From Actinoplanes sichuanensis (GTDB lineage: Bacteria > Actinomycetota > Actinomycetes > Mycobacteriales > Micromonosporaceae), in NCBI RefSeq assembly GCF_033097365.1, contig NZ_AP028461.1, forward strand, positions 11,373,501-11,437,500: a stretch of DNA of 64,000 nt, given 5' to 3'. Shown in pieces: positions 26,406-34,303 of this stretch. Made by a program: the position numbers and the translations under genes. Position 1 is the first letter of the stretch. Every line of letters starts with the position of its first letter. The notes under the pieces are model-generated. The model did no database searches, was not told the DNA's origin, and saw only the letters and a program-made list of their open reading frames with translations.

Positions 26406-26696
26406 TCAGGATTGCTGGTAGGTGAGGCAGTCCGCCTTGTCGGCCGAGGCGCCCACGGTAATGGCCGGAGCCTGACACTCCAGGTTGTTGTTGTACGTAC
26501 AGTCGGCCCGCTTGCAGGCGCCCACCTGAGCGGTGGCGATACCCATTCCACCGGAGAGTCCCGCGCCGGCGAACGTGTCGCAGGCGGAGTTCATCTCACT
26601 GATAGTGATCGCGAACGCGGTGCAGCCGTCGTGGTTGTAGCCACAGTCGGTGACGGTGCAGGTCTGCACTCGAGGCATGTTCATCATCTGAGTCAC
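26406..26696 (-). CDS. DUF1540 domain protein, cysteine-rich, two repeats
   Basis: 96 residues from the GTG at 26696, with AAGGAG upstream; in-frame ATGs follow at residues 4 and 5. Two copies of the DUF1540 pattern are visible: Cys13/18/25/39 and Cys61/66/74/90, each with a C-x4-C start, a C-x(Y/N)N block and A-x-x-I-T/TI. The cysteine pattern suggests metal binding or disulfides (inference). It is monocistronic between a terminator and a 380-bp regulatory region that contains sequences resembling IdeR/DmdR iron boxes, so expression may respond to iron. Confidence 0.85.
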   Translation of the reverse strand: MTQMMNMPRVQTCTVTDCGYNHDGCTAFAITISEMNSACDTFAGAGLSGGMGIATAQVGACKRADCTYNNNLECQAPAITVGASADKADCLTYQQS

Positions 26697-26800
26697 GACA
26701 GATCTCCTTCGGCCAGGTCGCAGATATCCCTGCCGAACATAACCATTATTTCTTTCGCCTACACCATTTCCGCGCGAATTTCTCAGAAAACAGGAATGTT

Positions 26801-26819
26801 TAGGCAAGGCTTACTTTCG
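26801..26819 (-). promoter_or_regulatory. Weak iron-box-like site
   Basis: On the minus strand GAAAGTAAGCCTTGCCTAA matches 12 of 19 positions of the DtxR/IdeR consensus TTAGGTTAGGCTAACCTAA. It shares TTGCCTAA with the stronger site next to it. Confidence 0.4.
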
Positions 26820-26825
26820 TCGATT

Positions 26826-26844
26826 TAGGCAAGCCAAACCTGAT
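26826..26844 (-). promoter_or_regulatory. Putative IdeR/DmdR iron box
   Basis: On the minus strand TCAGGTTTGGCTTGCCTAA matches 15 of 19 positions of the DtxR/IdeR consensus TTAGGTTAGGCTAACCTAA. It lies 130 bp upstream of the DUF1540 start and 235 bp upstream of the TIG gene. Confidence 0.6.
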
Positions 26845-27078
26845 GCAATTCCTGCTTTGTCGCTGGGTGTTGAGCGGTGTCGTGGCGGCCCATCCGGGCC
26901 TGCAGCCTAGTCGGCGAGGCTGCTGAAGTCTGACATATGAGTATGTTTCTGACTCTACCCTGACGAACCGTCCCGAATAGTTACGCTTCCCGCGAGATGG
27001 CCCGCGACGGTTCGCCCGGACGCCAGGGCCCGACAAATCCAGCGACGTGGCCAACGAAGGCCCGTAGGAGGACCTCGC

Positions 27079-28896
27079 ATGCGTAAGTCCCAATCACGAA
27101 CCGGCATCCGGCTAGTACGTTCCGGTGTCGCCGTGGCGGCGACGGCAGCAGCCGTCGTCGCAGGCACGGCTAACCCTGCCTTCGCCTCAGACCTGGCCTT
27201 CACCTCGGTCTCGGGTACACCGATGGTCGTGGGCGCGGGCGGTACCTTCACCGGCACCGTCACCGGTCTCACGACGGGTGTGGCAACCGTCTTCGGCCGG
27301 CTGGTCACTGGCTCGGACAACACGGTAAGTTGCCCCGCCGCCTACGGCACTGCGGTGAGCAGCGGCCCGAACATCGCGGTAACCGCGGCGAAGGTGTCCG
27401 GCAACGACAACAGCGCCACATTCACGATCCCGGCGACGACGCCGCCGGGCTCTTACCGCGCCTGTCTATACGCTGGAAACGCCGCGAACAGTGCCCTCGA
27501 AGGGCACGCCGCCGACAACCAGGATCTTGTGATCACCCCGGCCGCGGCGGTGGCGGCGCCCAACACGAGTGGACCGAACGTGACCTCCGTCACGGCCACG
27601 GGTACGACGGCTTGGTTGTCCCTGGGGACGACCGCCGCCGCGACTTTTGTCGCCTCCGGGACCTCCTGCCCCACCACCTACGGCACAGGCGGCGCGATCA
27701 CTGCGACGACTACCAAGAACGCCGCCAACACGATCGCGACGGTCACCATCCCCGCGGGGCTGGTCATGGGAAACAGCTACAACGTCTGCGTCTTCGCGGG
27801 TAACACGGTGGGAACGAGCCCTCTCGTGGGCACCACGGCTTTCAGTAACGTTCCCGGGGCCATGGTGAGCCCGAACGTCGGTCCTGACACCAATGGCAAT
27901 ACCGTGGTCGTGTCGTCACCGAACAACTTCCTCACCAACGCGCACACCGCGCTGGGGGCCATCTTCACGGTTGATCCGTGCCCGAATGTCTACGACACGA
28001 CTCCGGCTGGAAACTTCGACTCCGCCACGGTCACGAAGGTGACGAACAACCGGATCTCGGTTCTGGTACCGGCTGAGGTGAACATCGTGGGAAGCGATCC
28101 CGCGACGGCTTACAACCTCTGCATCTACGGTGACAACACAGAGGACACCGGCACTTTGGCGACGCAGCCCCTGGTCTACTCGGTTGCGACGGCGGTCACG
28201 GTTGACGCGTCCACCCCGATCGACGTCACCTCGGGACCGTCGCAGGGCGGCCAGCTCGTCTCCATCACCGGCACCGGATTCCCGACGGCGCCGGAATCGC
28301 AAGTCAGTGCAGCCATCGGCGGTACTCCGCTGAAGGATGTCCGGGTCATCAGCTCCACGAAGCTGACAGGCATCACGCAGCCGCGTGCCGCCGGAGCCGC
28401 GGCGGTCAGTGTGACCACGATGGCGGGTACCGCGACGACGGCCAACACCCCGTACACGTACAACTTCGGTATCTCGGTGTCGCCGAACACGGCCAAGCCC
28501 GGCAACACCAGCACGCCCATGATCTATGTCAATGGTGCGGGCTTCTCGAACATCTCCTTCGGGAGCGACGCTGATTACAACACCGCCTTCGGCCGCGTCT
28601 TCCTGGTGACGAACGGCTGGTTCGCCAGCACGGACACCGGTGGCCCATTCGGTACGACCGACCCGATCACGGCCTGCACCGGTGCAGTCGTGGTAGTCAG
28701 CGACACCGAGTTGCTCTGCCGGCTCGATCTCGGCAACACCTTCGGCGCCACCGCGGGTGATCTTGACCAAGCCGCGGATGTCAGCCCCGGTTCTTACCAG
28801 GTTGCTGTCATCAGGGACGCCTCCTCCGTTGACGCAGCCCTGACGGACTTCTCGCAGATCGCCAGTGGCTCCGCTTTCACGGTTGCGGCCTACTGA
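27079..28896 (+). CDS. Secreted TIG/IPT-domain protein 1
   Basis: 605 residues, ATG with TAGGAGGA upstream. A Sec signal peptide ends near AFA-SD (residue 37). The mature protein is Thr/Ser/Ala-rich and beta in character. Several repeats with Cys pairs (CPAAYG...CLYAGN, CPTTYG...CVFAGN, CPNVYD...CIYGDN) occupy about 40-365. A TIG-like domain (SGPSQGGQLVSITGTGFP...) is at about 378-458, followed by a C-terminal domain ending SGSAFTVAAY that matches the end of the 32.97-kb protein. No sorting signal is seen. It is probably an extracellular or surface adhesin-like protein. Confidence 0.82.
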   Translation: MRKSQSRTGIRLVRSGVAVAATAAAVVAGTANPAFASDLAFTSVSGTPMVVGAGGTFTGTVTGLTTGVATVFGRLVTGSDNTVSCPAAYGTAVSSGPNIAVTAAKVSGNDNSATFTIPATTPPGSYRACLYAGNAANSALEGHAADNQDLVITPAAAVAAPNTSGPNVTSVTATGTTAWLSLGTTAAATFVASGTSCPTTYGTGGAITATTTKNAANTIATVTIPAGLVMGNSYNVCVFAGNTVGTSPLVGTTAFSNVPGAMVSPNVGPDTNGNTVVVSSPNNFLTNAHTALGAIFTVDPCPNVYDTTPAGNFDSATVTKVTNNRISVLVPAEVNIVGSDPATAYNLCIYGDNTEDTGTLATQPLVYSVATAVTVDASTPIDVTSGPSQGGQLVSITGTGFPTAPESQVSAAIGGTPLKDVRVISSTKLTGITQPRAAGAAAVSVTTMAGTATTANTPYTYNFGISVSPNTAKPGNTSTPMIYVNGAGFSNISFGSDADYNTAFGRVFLVTNGWFASTDTGGPFGTTDPITACTGAVVVVSDTELLCRLDLGNTFGATAGDLDQAADVSPGSYQVAVIRDASSVDAALTDFSQIASGSAFTVAAY

Positions 28897-28932
28897 TTGA
28901 CCGGGAATAGCACAACATAGCTGTAGGAAGCA

Positions 28933-28964
28933 CAACGGCCCGGAACCAAGGTTCCGGGCCGTTG
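28933..28964. terminator. Bidirectional hairpin terminator between TIG protein 1 and CWR protein A
   Basis: A perfect 15-bp stem (CAACGGCCCGGAACC and its complement) with a 2-nt nominal loop follows the plus-strand stop by 37 bases and the convergent minus-strand stop by about 31 bases. Confidence 0.8.
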
Positions 28965-28995
28965 TTGCAACCCCAATGCCGATACCGGCTCATGG

Positions 28996-29634
28996 TCAGG
29001 TCAGCGTGGCCCACTCTCGGTCAATCGTGGCGAGACTTCGGGCCAACGACGGCCTGCCGTCCGGGTTCGCGGCGACGGTGTAGACGCTTCTTCCTGCGCT
29101 GATGCGCCAGCACATGAGTAACGTGGGGATCTGTTTGGCCGGAGCGTTCTGACTGAACCGGAACGACTGGGTGCACTGGGCATTTCCCGACCGATAGCCG
29201 CCCACCGCGGAAGCGAGCTCCTGATATCCGGTCAGGTCCTGGCGTGCCGAGGTGACGTTGAGTGTCTCGGCGCCGTGACGTGACGTCCGAGACCACACCC
29301 CAGCGGGGTCTACGTCGAAGGCCGCCGGATCGGCTAAGGCCCGTTTGACTGGCACGCTGGTCCGTGCGGAGTCGACCTTGATCTGAGCAATGATCTCCCG
29401 GGCGGCGGCTTCGGATACCGGGCTGGTCGGTTCCCCCGCGCTCTCTGGATGGGCACTGGAGTTTTCGGCGCTCAATCGCAATTCTGGTGTGGCTTGACTT
29501 TCGGCAATAACAAAGGACCCTAGGGTGACAAGTGTTGCCGCGGCCATTGCTGGCGCGAAGTGACGGAAGATTCGGCCTCCGGTTCCGCTGCGACTTGTGG
29601 CTCGATTTGCCGACTTTCCTTCTGTTCTCATCAT
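28996..29634 (-). CDS. Membrane-anchored CWR-domain protein A
   Basis: 212 residues from the ATG at 29634 (AAGGGA upstream; a second ATG follows immediately). A basic N-terminus precedes one membrane segment (about 24-45, FAPAMAAATLVTLGSFVIA), then an extracytoplasmic region. The C-terminal domain has QDLTGYQ...AQCTQSFRFS...LLMCWRISAGRSVYTV...REWATL. The same pattern occurs in three other proteins of this region (29.8, 32.1 and 38.2 kb). I recognise no named family. The two conserved Cys are likely to form a disulfide. Confidence 0.75.
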   Translation of the reverse strand: MMRTEGKSANRATSRSGTGGRIFRHFAPAMAAATLVTLGSFVIAESQATPELRLSAENSSAHPESAGEPTSPVSEAAAREIIAQIKVDSARTSVPVKRALADPAAFDVDPAGVWSRTSRHGAETLNVTSARQDLTGYQELASAVGGYRSGNAQCTQSFRFSQNAPAKQIPTLLMCWRISAGRSVYTVAANPDGRPSLARSLATIDREWATLT

Positions 29635-29791
29635 TTCGTCCCTTCTGGGGAATCTGTTGAGCGGCTCTCCATGCATGCTTGCAAGTCCTGAGAAAGGACG
29701 TATCGAATTGAGAATAATGCAACCAGGTAGGTGGCCGAAATGCGGCAGCCGCAAAGTGCCCAGGACGGGGACTCCGCGGCTGAAAGGTGTT

Positions 29792-30499
29792 TCAGCTCAG
29801 CTTTTTCCATTCGCGTCGGAATATCTCCATGCTCTGGCTGAGGGTGGGTTCCGATTTTGGCGTCGCCATCATCGTCACGAGGCTCCGGGTTTTTGAGAAA
29901 CGCCAGCAGAGCAGTACGGTGGGCCGCTTGATCGCCGGCTGACCCTGTGCGAACCGCACGGTGTCGGTGCAGCGGACGCCACCTCCGACGGCTTTGCCTC
30001 GGTCGCCGGCCACCAGGGCCGGAGGATGTCCGGTGAGGTCGAACCGAGCAGTGGTGATACGAACGGTGCCGTTCTCGATCTGTTCCACCCGGTCATCGAT
30101 TTCACCCTGGATCGCGCCCGGTCTGGCCTCCACTGGCCGGGTCAACGGGTGCCCATCGGCGGCGGCCGAGGCCCGGGTGTCTGCGATTTCCTTGTCCACT
30201 TCTTCTTTGGGTCGTGGCGTTTGTGTGGTCGGAGCGCTGTCAGGCTCCAGTGCCTGTGCGGCTACCTGGGTGGGGGGTTGCAATCCTGAGTACTCCGTCG
30301 GCGCGATGACCAAAGCTCCTTCATCGCCTGCGGTGCCGGAGGTTTGGTTGACATTCGCCGTGGTGATGTACGCGCCGACGCCCAGGATCGCCGCTAGGCC
30401 GGTGACTCCCAGGGCTGTCCGGACAGTCGACCTTCGTGCTTTCTTCCGCGCGGAGGGCGGAGTTGCAGAGGTGCTTCCCTTCGAATTGGAACTGCTCAT
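29792..30499 (-). CDS. Membrane-anchored CWR-domain protein B
   Basis: 235 residues. Cytoplasmic N-terminus with a basic stretch (ARKKARRSTVR), one membrane helix (about 28-46), a Pro/Thr/Glu-rich extracytoplasmic linker, then the shared C-terminal domain: RFDLTGHP...GVRCTDTVRFAQ...TVLLCWRFSKTRSLVTM...FRREWKKL. GGAAG immediately precedes the ATG at 30499, an unusually short spacing. It is divergent from TIG protein 2 and lies head-to-tail behind CWR protein A. Function unknown. Confidence 0.75.
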   Translation of the reverse strand: MSSSNSKGSTSATPPSARKKARRSTVRTALGVTGLAAILGVGAYITTANVNQTSGTAGDEGALVIAPTEYSGLQPPTQVAAQALEPDSAPTTQTPRPKEEVDKEIADTRASAAADGHPLTRPVEARPGAIQGEIDDRVEQIENGTVRITTARFDLTGHPPALVAGDRGKAVGGGVRCTDTVRFAQGQPAIKRPTVLLCWRFSKTRSLVTMMATPKSEPTLSQSMEIFRREWKKLS

Positions 30500-30826
30500 C
30501 TTCCTGGACCCCGAGTGTGTGTTTGTGTGCCTGAGTTGCTAGGACCTTCCTCTTATACTCCCCCGGCGAGTCGGACTTTTGTTGGGAAATCGGATTATGG
30601 GTCGAGAATGTCGTCCAGCTGACACATGGATGTCAGCGTGCACGGTCGTCCAAGGTGCCGCGAGATCGGTCGAAGAATCGATGTCAGGAGATGGAATAGG
30701 TCAGATTATTGATAGTTCACGATTTAAGTGATGCCATGATTTGGTGGTGTTAGTTTGAGGCTGGCCAAAAATGACAAGTGCGGCACGGAAATCCCCTGCC
30801 GTGCAGCTCCGAGAGGACACTGCTAA
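30500..30826. other. Divergent intergenic region, AT-rich
   Basis: 327 bp between CWR protein B and TIG protein 2, notably AT-rich for this genome (about 30560-30780). It contains the inverted repeat GCTGACA-N6-TGTCAGC at 30618-30637, a likely operator, and GAGAGGAC before the plus-strand ATG. No coding frame is evident. Confidence 0.6.
30618..30637. promoter_or_regulatory. Inverted repeat GCTGACA-N6-TGTCAGC (operator candidate)
   Basis: Perfect 7-bp arms with a 6-bp spacer, in the middle of the divergent promoter region between CWR protein B and TIG protein 2. The binding protein is unknown. Confidence 0.45.
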
Positions 30827-31990
30827 ATGTCATCAGTTCGACCCCGGCGGCGTTCTCGTGTCGCTGCCGCTGCCAGTGCGACAGTCCTGGCGGCCTCTCT
30901 CGTGAATCTCTGGGCCCCACCCGCCCATGCCGCTCCGCTGTCCGGAACGATCGCCGTCACGTCGCCGGCCAGCGGAAAGCTCGCTGCGGGGACGCCCAAG
31001 CAGGTGGTCCTTCTGACCGTTTCCGGCACCGGGGCACCGACCCTGTCGGAGGAGACAGTCACCTCCGTCGACCTCGGTTCCACCTGTATCGGACTGACGA
31101 GTTATGTCGTCACCAGTTCGACGACCCTGACCGTGAAGACGCCCACGACCACGCCGTCCATCGGTTGCCCGGCCAACGGCGCGGAAAGTGTGACGATCAA
31201 CTTCGGCAGTGATTCGCTGACGAAGGCCAGCGCCATCACCTTCGTCAACCCGCCCGACATCGAAGCGGTCGCCAACAAGCCGGTCATCGCGGAGAACAGT
31301 TCCGGTCTCGCGACTGCCCAGCAGAACCAGCGGTTCTGGAGCACCGGCGGGCAGACGGTCCGGGTCAAGGCGGCGGCCGGATTCACCTTCGACCCGCGCA
31401 CTGCGGCCGGACTCAAGGTCGCACTGGGCGGGAAGGACGCCACCGACGTCAAGGTCTACGCCGGTTCGACTGCCGGCGGCCTCAACGCCGACACGCAGAT
31501 GACCGCCACCAACACCACGGACGCGGTGGCAACGGCCCAGGTCGGAAACTATGTGACCTTCAAGAGCACGACCGGCATGGATCCGACGAACGACACCATC
31601 ACGCTCACCCAGAACGGTGTGAGCAAGACGTTCGCGAAGGCGGCCACCGGCGTCGAGGTCGCCACCGGTGAAGTCATCACGAGCATCTCGCCGGAGTCCG
31701 GCAAGTCCAGTGGCGGCACCACTCTCGTCATCACCGGCACCGGCTTCAGCAAGACGAACGCCGACTACGGAACCACGATCAATGTGACGGTCTGCGGTGT
31801 CAACGCGACCTTCCCGGCCACTGCCATCAACACGGCGGGTACGCAGATCACCGCGATCACGCCCAACGTGACAGGCGTCAGCGGCCTCGGTACCGGCGTC
31901 TACGGTGGCGCTTGCCCCGTCCGGATCGTCAACGGCACCTGGACCAGCCCCATCACACCGAGCACGATCTTCGCCGCTCTGAACGAGTGA
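30827..31990 (+). CDS. Secreted TIG/IPT-domain protein 2
   Basis: 387 residues. A long basic N-region (SSVRPRRRSRV) and hydrophobic core form a Sec signal peptide ending near AHA-AP (residue 36). The mature protein is Thr/Ser-rich and beta-type; the C-terminal about 100 residues form a TIG-like domain (ITSISPESGKSSGGTTLVITGTGFS) with two cysteines. It lacks the C-terminal FTV-x-x-Y domain of TIG proteins 1 and 3. It is convergent with CWR protein C, with a hairpin between. Probably extracellular; function unknown. Confidence 0.8.
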   Translation: MSSVRPRRRSRVAAAASATVLAASLVNLWAPPAHAAPLSGTIAVTSPASGKLAAGTPKQVVLLTVSGTGAPTLSEETVTSVDLGSTCIGLTSYVVTSSTTLTVKTPTTTPSIGCPANGAESVTINFGSDSLTKASAITFVNPPDIEAVANKPVIAENSSGLATAQQNQRFWSTGGQTVRVKAAAGFTFDPRTAAGLKVALGGKDATDVKVYAGSTAGGLNADTQMTATNTTDAVATAQVGNYVTFKSTTGMDPTNDTITLTQNGVSKTFAKAATGVEVATGEVITSISPESGKSSGGTTLVITGTGFSKTNADYGTTINVTVCGVNATFPATAINTAGTQITAITPNVTGVSGLGTGVYGGACPVRIVNGTWTSPITPSTIFAALNE

Positions 31991-32021
31991 TGCACTAGGA
32001 GTGACGAACCTCCAGTACGGA

Positions 32022-32055
32022 ATGAGCCCGACTCCTTGACGGAGCCGGGCTCGTT
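32022..32055. terminator. Bidirectional hairpin terminator between TIG protein 2 and CWR protein C
   Basis: GAGCCCG-a-CTCC pairs with GGAG-c-CGGGCTC across a 5-nt loop, with one internal mismatch. Outside the stem there is AA on one side and TT on the other. It lies between convergent stops. Confidence 0.75.
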
Positions 32056-32066
32056 CCGTTTCTGCG

Positions 32067-32768
32067 TCAACGCGTCTCAGCCCAATGCCGGGCCACGACC
32101 TGTGCGGTCTCCGCTGCTGTGGTCTGGCTGTCCTTGGCGCCGAAGGTGACCGCGGCGACGCTACGGTCGGCGGAGACCCGCCAGCACAACATCATGTTGG
32201 GTTTGACCTGCGTCGACTTGGAACCGGCGAACCGGAAGCGGTTCGTGCACCGCGAGCCCTCCACGGGATTCCCCTGGTCGGCGGCCCAGCGGACGAATCC
32301 CTTCCCGGTCAGGTCGTAATCCGCCTTCATGATGCTCACGCTGGCCGCGCCGATCTTCTCCGTCAGGGTCTCCACCGGCCGCTCCTCCCGGGCAGGCTCC
32401 GCAGCGGCGTCATCGCGGTCGCTTTTGGTGCGTGTACGAGGCTCTTCTCTTCGACTGGTACCAGCTTCGGCCCCCTGAGTGGCGTTCGGGGTGGAGGCAG
32501 TGCTGGTGGCGGACCGTTCGGCGAAGGCCGTCGGGGGTGCTGACGTAAGGACACCGGCGGAGGGGCCGGCCGGCGAGCCGGCTGAGGCGGTGGTGGTCTC
32601 CGGTTCCAGAGCGGTGTCCGACCCGTGCACCAACGAGTCGGTGATGAGATAGCTCGCTCCGCCCAGGGCCAGAGCCGCCCCAGCGGTTCCCGCGACGATC
32701 CGCCGTCGGTGGCGCGCCCTTGTCGTGTTGTTGATCGGGTGCGGTTCATGCTCCATGTCTGCAGGCAT
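32067..32768 (-). CDS. Membrane-anchored CWR-domain protein C
   Basis: 233 residues from the ATG at 32768 (GAGGAA upstream; a GTG one codon earlier and an ATG at 32756 are possible). Basic N-terminus (RARHRRRI), one membrane helix (about 25-42), a Ser/Thr/Ala-rich linker, an Arg/Glu-rich stretch, then the shared domain: DYDLTGKG...GSRCTNRFRFAG...NMMLCWRVSADRSVAAV...ARHWAET. It is convergent with TIG protein 2 and divergent from TIG protein 3. Function unknown. Confidence 0.75.
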   Translation of the reverse strand: MPADMEHEPHPINNTTRARHRRRIVAGTAGAALALGGASYLITDSLVHGSDTALEPETTTASAGSPAGPSAGVLTSAPPTAFAERSATSTASTPNATQGAEAGTSRREEPRTRTKSDRDDAAAEPAREERPVETLTEKIGAASVSIMKADYDLTGKGFVRWAADQGNPVEGSRCTNRFRFAGSKSTQVKPNMMLCWRVSADRSVAAVTFGAKDSQTTAAETAQVVARHWAETR

Positions 32769-32822
32769 CACACGATTCCTCGAGGGTCTATGGGCTGTGC
32801 CGACGTGTCACGAGTCATCGGC

Positions 32823-32843
32823 TTCCCATCGTTAACATGGGAA
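32823..32843. promoter_or_regulatory. Inverted repeat TTCCCAT-N7-ATGGGAA (operator candidate)
   Basis: Perfect 7-bp arms around a 7-bp spacer, in the divergent region between CWR protein C and TIG protein 3. A second inverted repeat, GAAATCG-N7-CGATTTC, follows at 32875-32895. No regulator can be assigned. Confidence 0.45.
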
Positions 32844-32965
32844 CCAGCACCTTCCCCTTGTTTCGGCTTTCGGGGAAATCGCCTGCCCCGATTTCTCTTC
32901 TGCGAGTCGGGCGTCCGTCACGTCGTTACGCTCTCTCCGGACGCCAATCCAGAGGAGCCATCCCG

Positions 32966-34207
32966 ATGATCACGTCGCAGCGTTCGTTTCGCCCCAGCAT
33001 CCGTTCCAGCCTTGCTGTCGCTGCCATATCGACCCTGGTGCTGGCGGTCGCCGCGGCCCCGGCGAGTGCGGCCGCTGCAACGATGACATTGAGCCGGGCG
33101 GGCGGCGCCAGTGGCGCCGGCGGCACCGTCATCGGCACCGTTCCCGCGATTTCCAACGGCCCCGCGACGTTTGTTGCGGGTGTTCTCCCGACGGTTCAAT
33201 TCCAATACATGGCTTCGGCCACTTCCACCTGTGCCACCACCGCGAGAGCCGTTCAGGAGATCGCTGTCAGCGGTACCACCCCGACCGGCGGTGTGCTCAC
33301 CGTCGACCCGGAGGAGGTGAAGCGGATCTCCGGCACGAAGATCGCATTCAACGTTCCCACCGAGCCGTATCCGGAGCCGGACGTCAACCCGAACGGTCTG
33401 GTTTTGGCCGGTGGTCAGAAGACCGCCAAATGGAACGTCTGCGTCTACGACAGCGAGTCCGCGACGGCCAGCACTCTGCTCGCCACCTCGCAGTACACGG
33501 TGGTCCTCCGCCCGACGATCACCGGGATTCTGCCGGCGAGCAGCCCTGCGGCGGGTGGCCAGACGATCACGGTCAACGGCACCGGCTTCACCGCTCTCGC
33601 CACACCGATAACCGCGGCGATCGGCGGGACAGCCCTCACCAACATCAAGGTTGCGGCGAACGGCTCGAGCTTCACGGCGACCACGGGAGCGCGGGCCGCG
33701 GACACCGGGCTGGCACTGACCGTCAACACGCCGGGTGGCACGGTGAGCAGTCTGGATCCGGACAACAACGGTATCGACGACGATCCGTCGATCCCGTTCA
33801 GCTACACCAACGGCATAACGATCAGCCCCACCCTCGCCGCCGCCGGCAGCCTCGTCACCGTCGACGTTCTGGGCGCCGGATTCTCACAACTCAGTTTCGA
33901 CCACGGCAGCCCGACGACCGCCAATGCGCATGTCTTCCTCGTCAACGGGACCTATGACGCGGCAGCCAACCGGGGCGTCGCCGAATGTAAGAACGCGTCG
34001 GTGATCAGCGACGCCGAGCTGATCTGCACCCTCAACCTCGCCGACAGCCGTCTCAACCCGGTTACCAGCGCGTCGCTTCCGGGCTCGGAGATCTTCGAAG
34101 GCGCTTACACCCTGACCGTGGTGGCGAACGGGTCGACCAGCGCCGGCAGCGCGGCGGGCGCGTCGATCGTCAGCAGTGGGGCCACCTTCACCGTCGGGCC
34201 GTACTGA
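32966..34207 (+). CDS. Secreted TIG/IPT-domain protein 3
   Basis: 413 residues from the ATG at 32966 with AGAGGAG upstream; upstream in-frame ATGs are discarded. Sec signal peptide ending near ASA-AA (about residue 33). A beta-type region with one Cys pair is followed by a TIG-like domain at about 182-275 (ILPASSPAAGGQTITVNGTGFT) and a C-terminal domain ending SSGATFTVGPY. The last 140 residues match those of TIG protein 1, including a pair of cysteines (AECKN and ELICTL). It precedes two protease genes on the same strand. Probably extracellular. Confidence 0.82.
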   Translation: MITSQRSFRPSIRSSLAVAAISTLVLAVAAAPASAAAATMTLSRAGGASGAGGTVIGTVPAISNGPATFVAGVLPTVQFQYMASATSTCATTARAVQEIAVSGTTPTGGVLTVDPEEVKRISGTKIAFNVPTEPYPEPDVNPNGLVLAGGQKTAKWNVCVYDSESATASTLLATSQYTVVLRPTITGILPASSPAAGGQTITVNGTGFTALATPITAAIGGTALTNIKVAANGSSFTATTGARAADTGLALTVNTPGGTVSSLDPDNNGIDDDPSIPFSYTNGITISPTLAAAGSLVTVDVLGAGFSQLSFDHGSPTTANAHVFLVNGTYDAAANRGVAECKNASVISDAELICTLNLADSRLNPVTSASLPGSEIFEGAYTLTVVANGSTSAGSAAGASIVSSGATFTVGPY

Positions 34208-34270
34208 TCTATCGCTACTACCCGACTGCAACCCACAAAAGAATGATCGCCCGCAGAGGGCCGCCGATGC

Positions 34271-34295
34271 TCCTTCCCGACCGCAACGGGAGGGA
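34271..34295 (+). promoter_or_regulatory. Hairpin covering the ribosome binding site of S8 protease 2
   Basis: In RNA, UCCUUCCCG (34271-34279) can pair with CGGGAGGGA (34287-34295), giving 9 bp with one G-U pair and a 7-nt loop. The right arm contains the whole Shine-Dalgarno sequence GGGAGGGA, eight bases from the ATG. Translation may depend on opening this stem (inference). Confidence 0.55.
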
Positions 34296-34303
34296 CTTCG
34301 AAG

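Larger units (their letters stand above)
26697..27078. other. Intergenic regulatory region between DUF1540 and TIG-protein genes
   Basis: This 382-bp divergent spacer is clearly more AT-rich than the genes around it (about 26720-26870). It holds two iron-box-like sites (listed separately). TAGGAGGA at about 27065 is the ribosome binding site of the plus-strand gene. No ORF with actinobacterial codon bias is seen. Confidence 0.6.
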
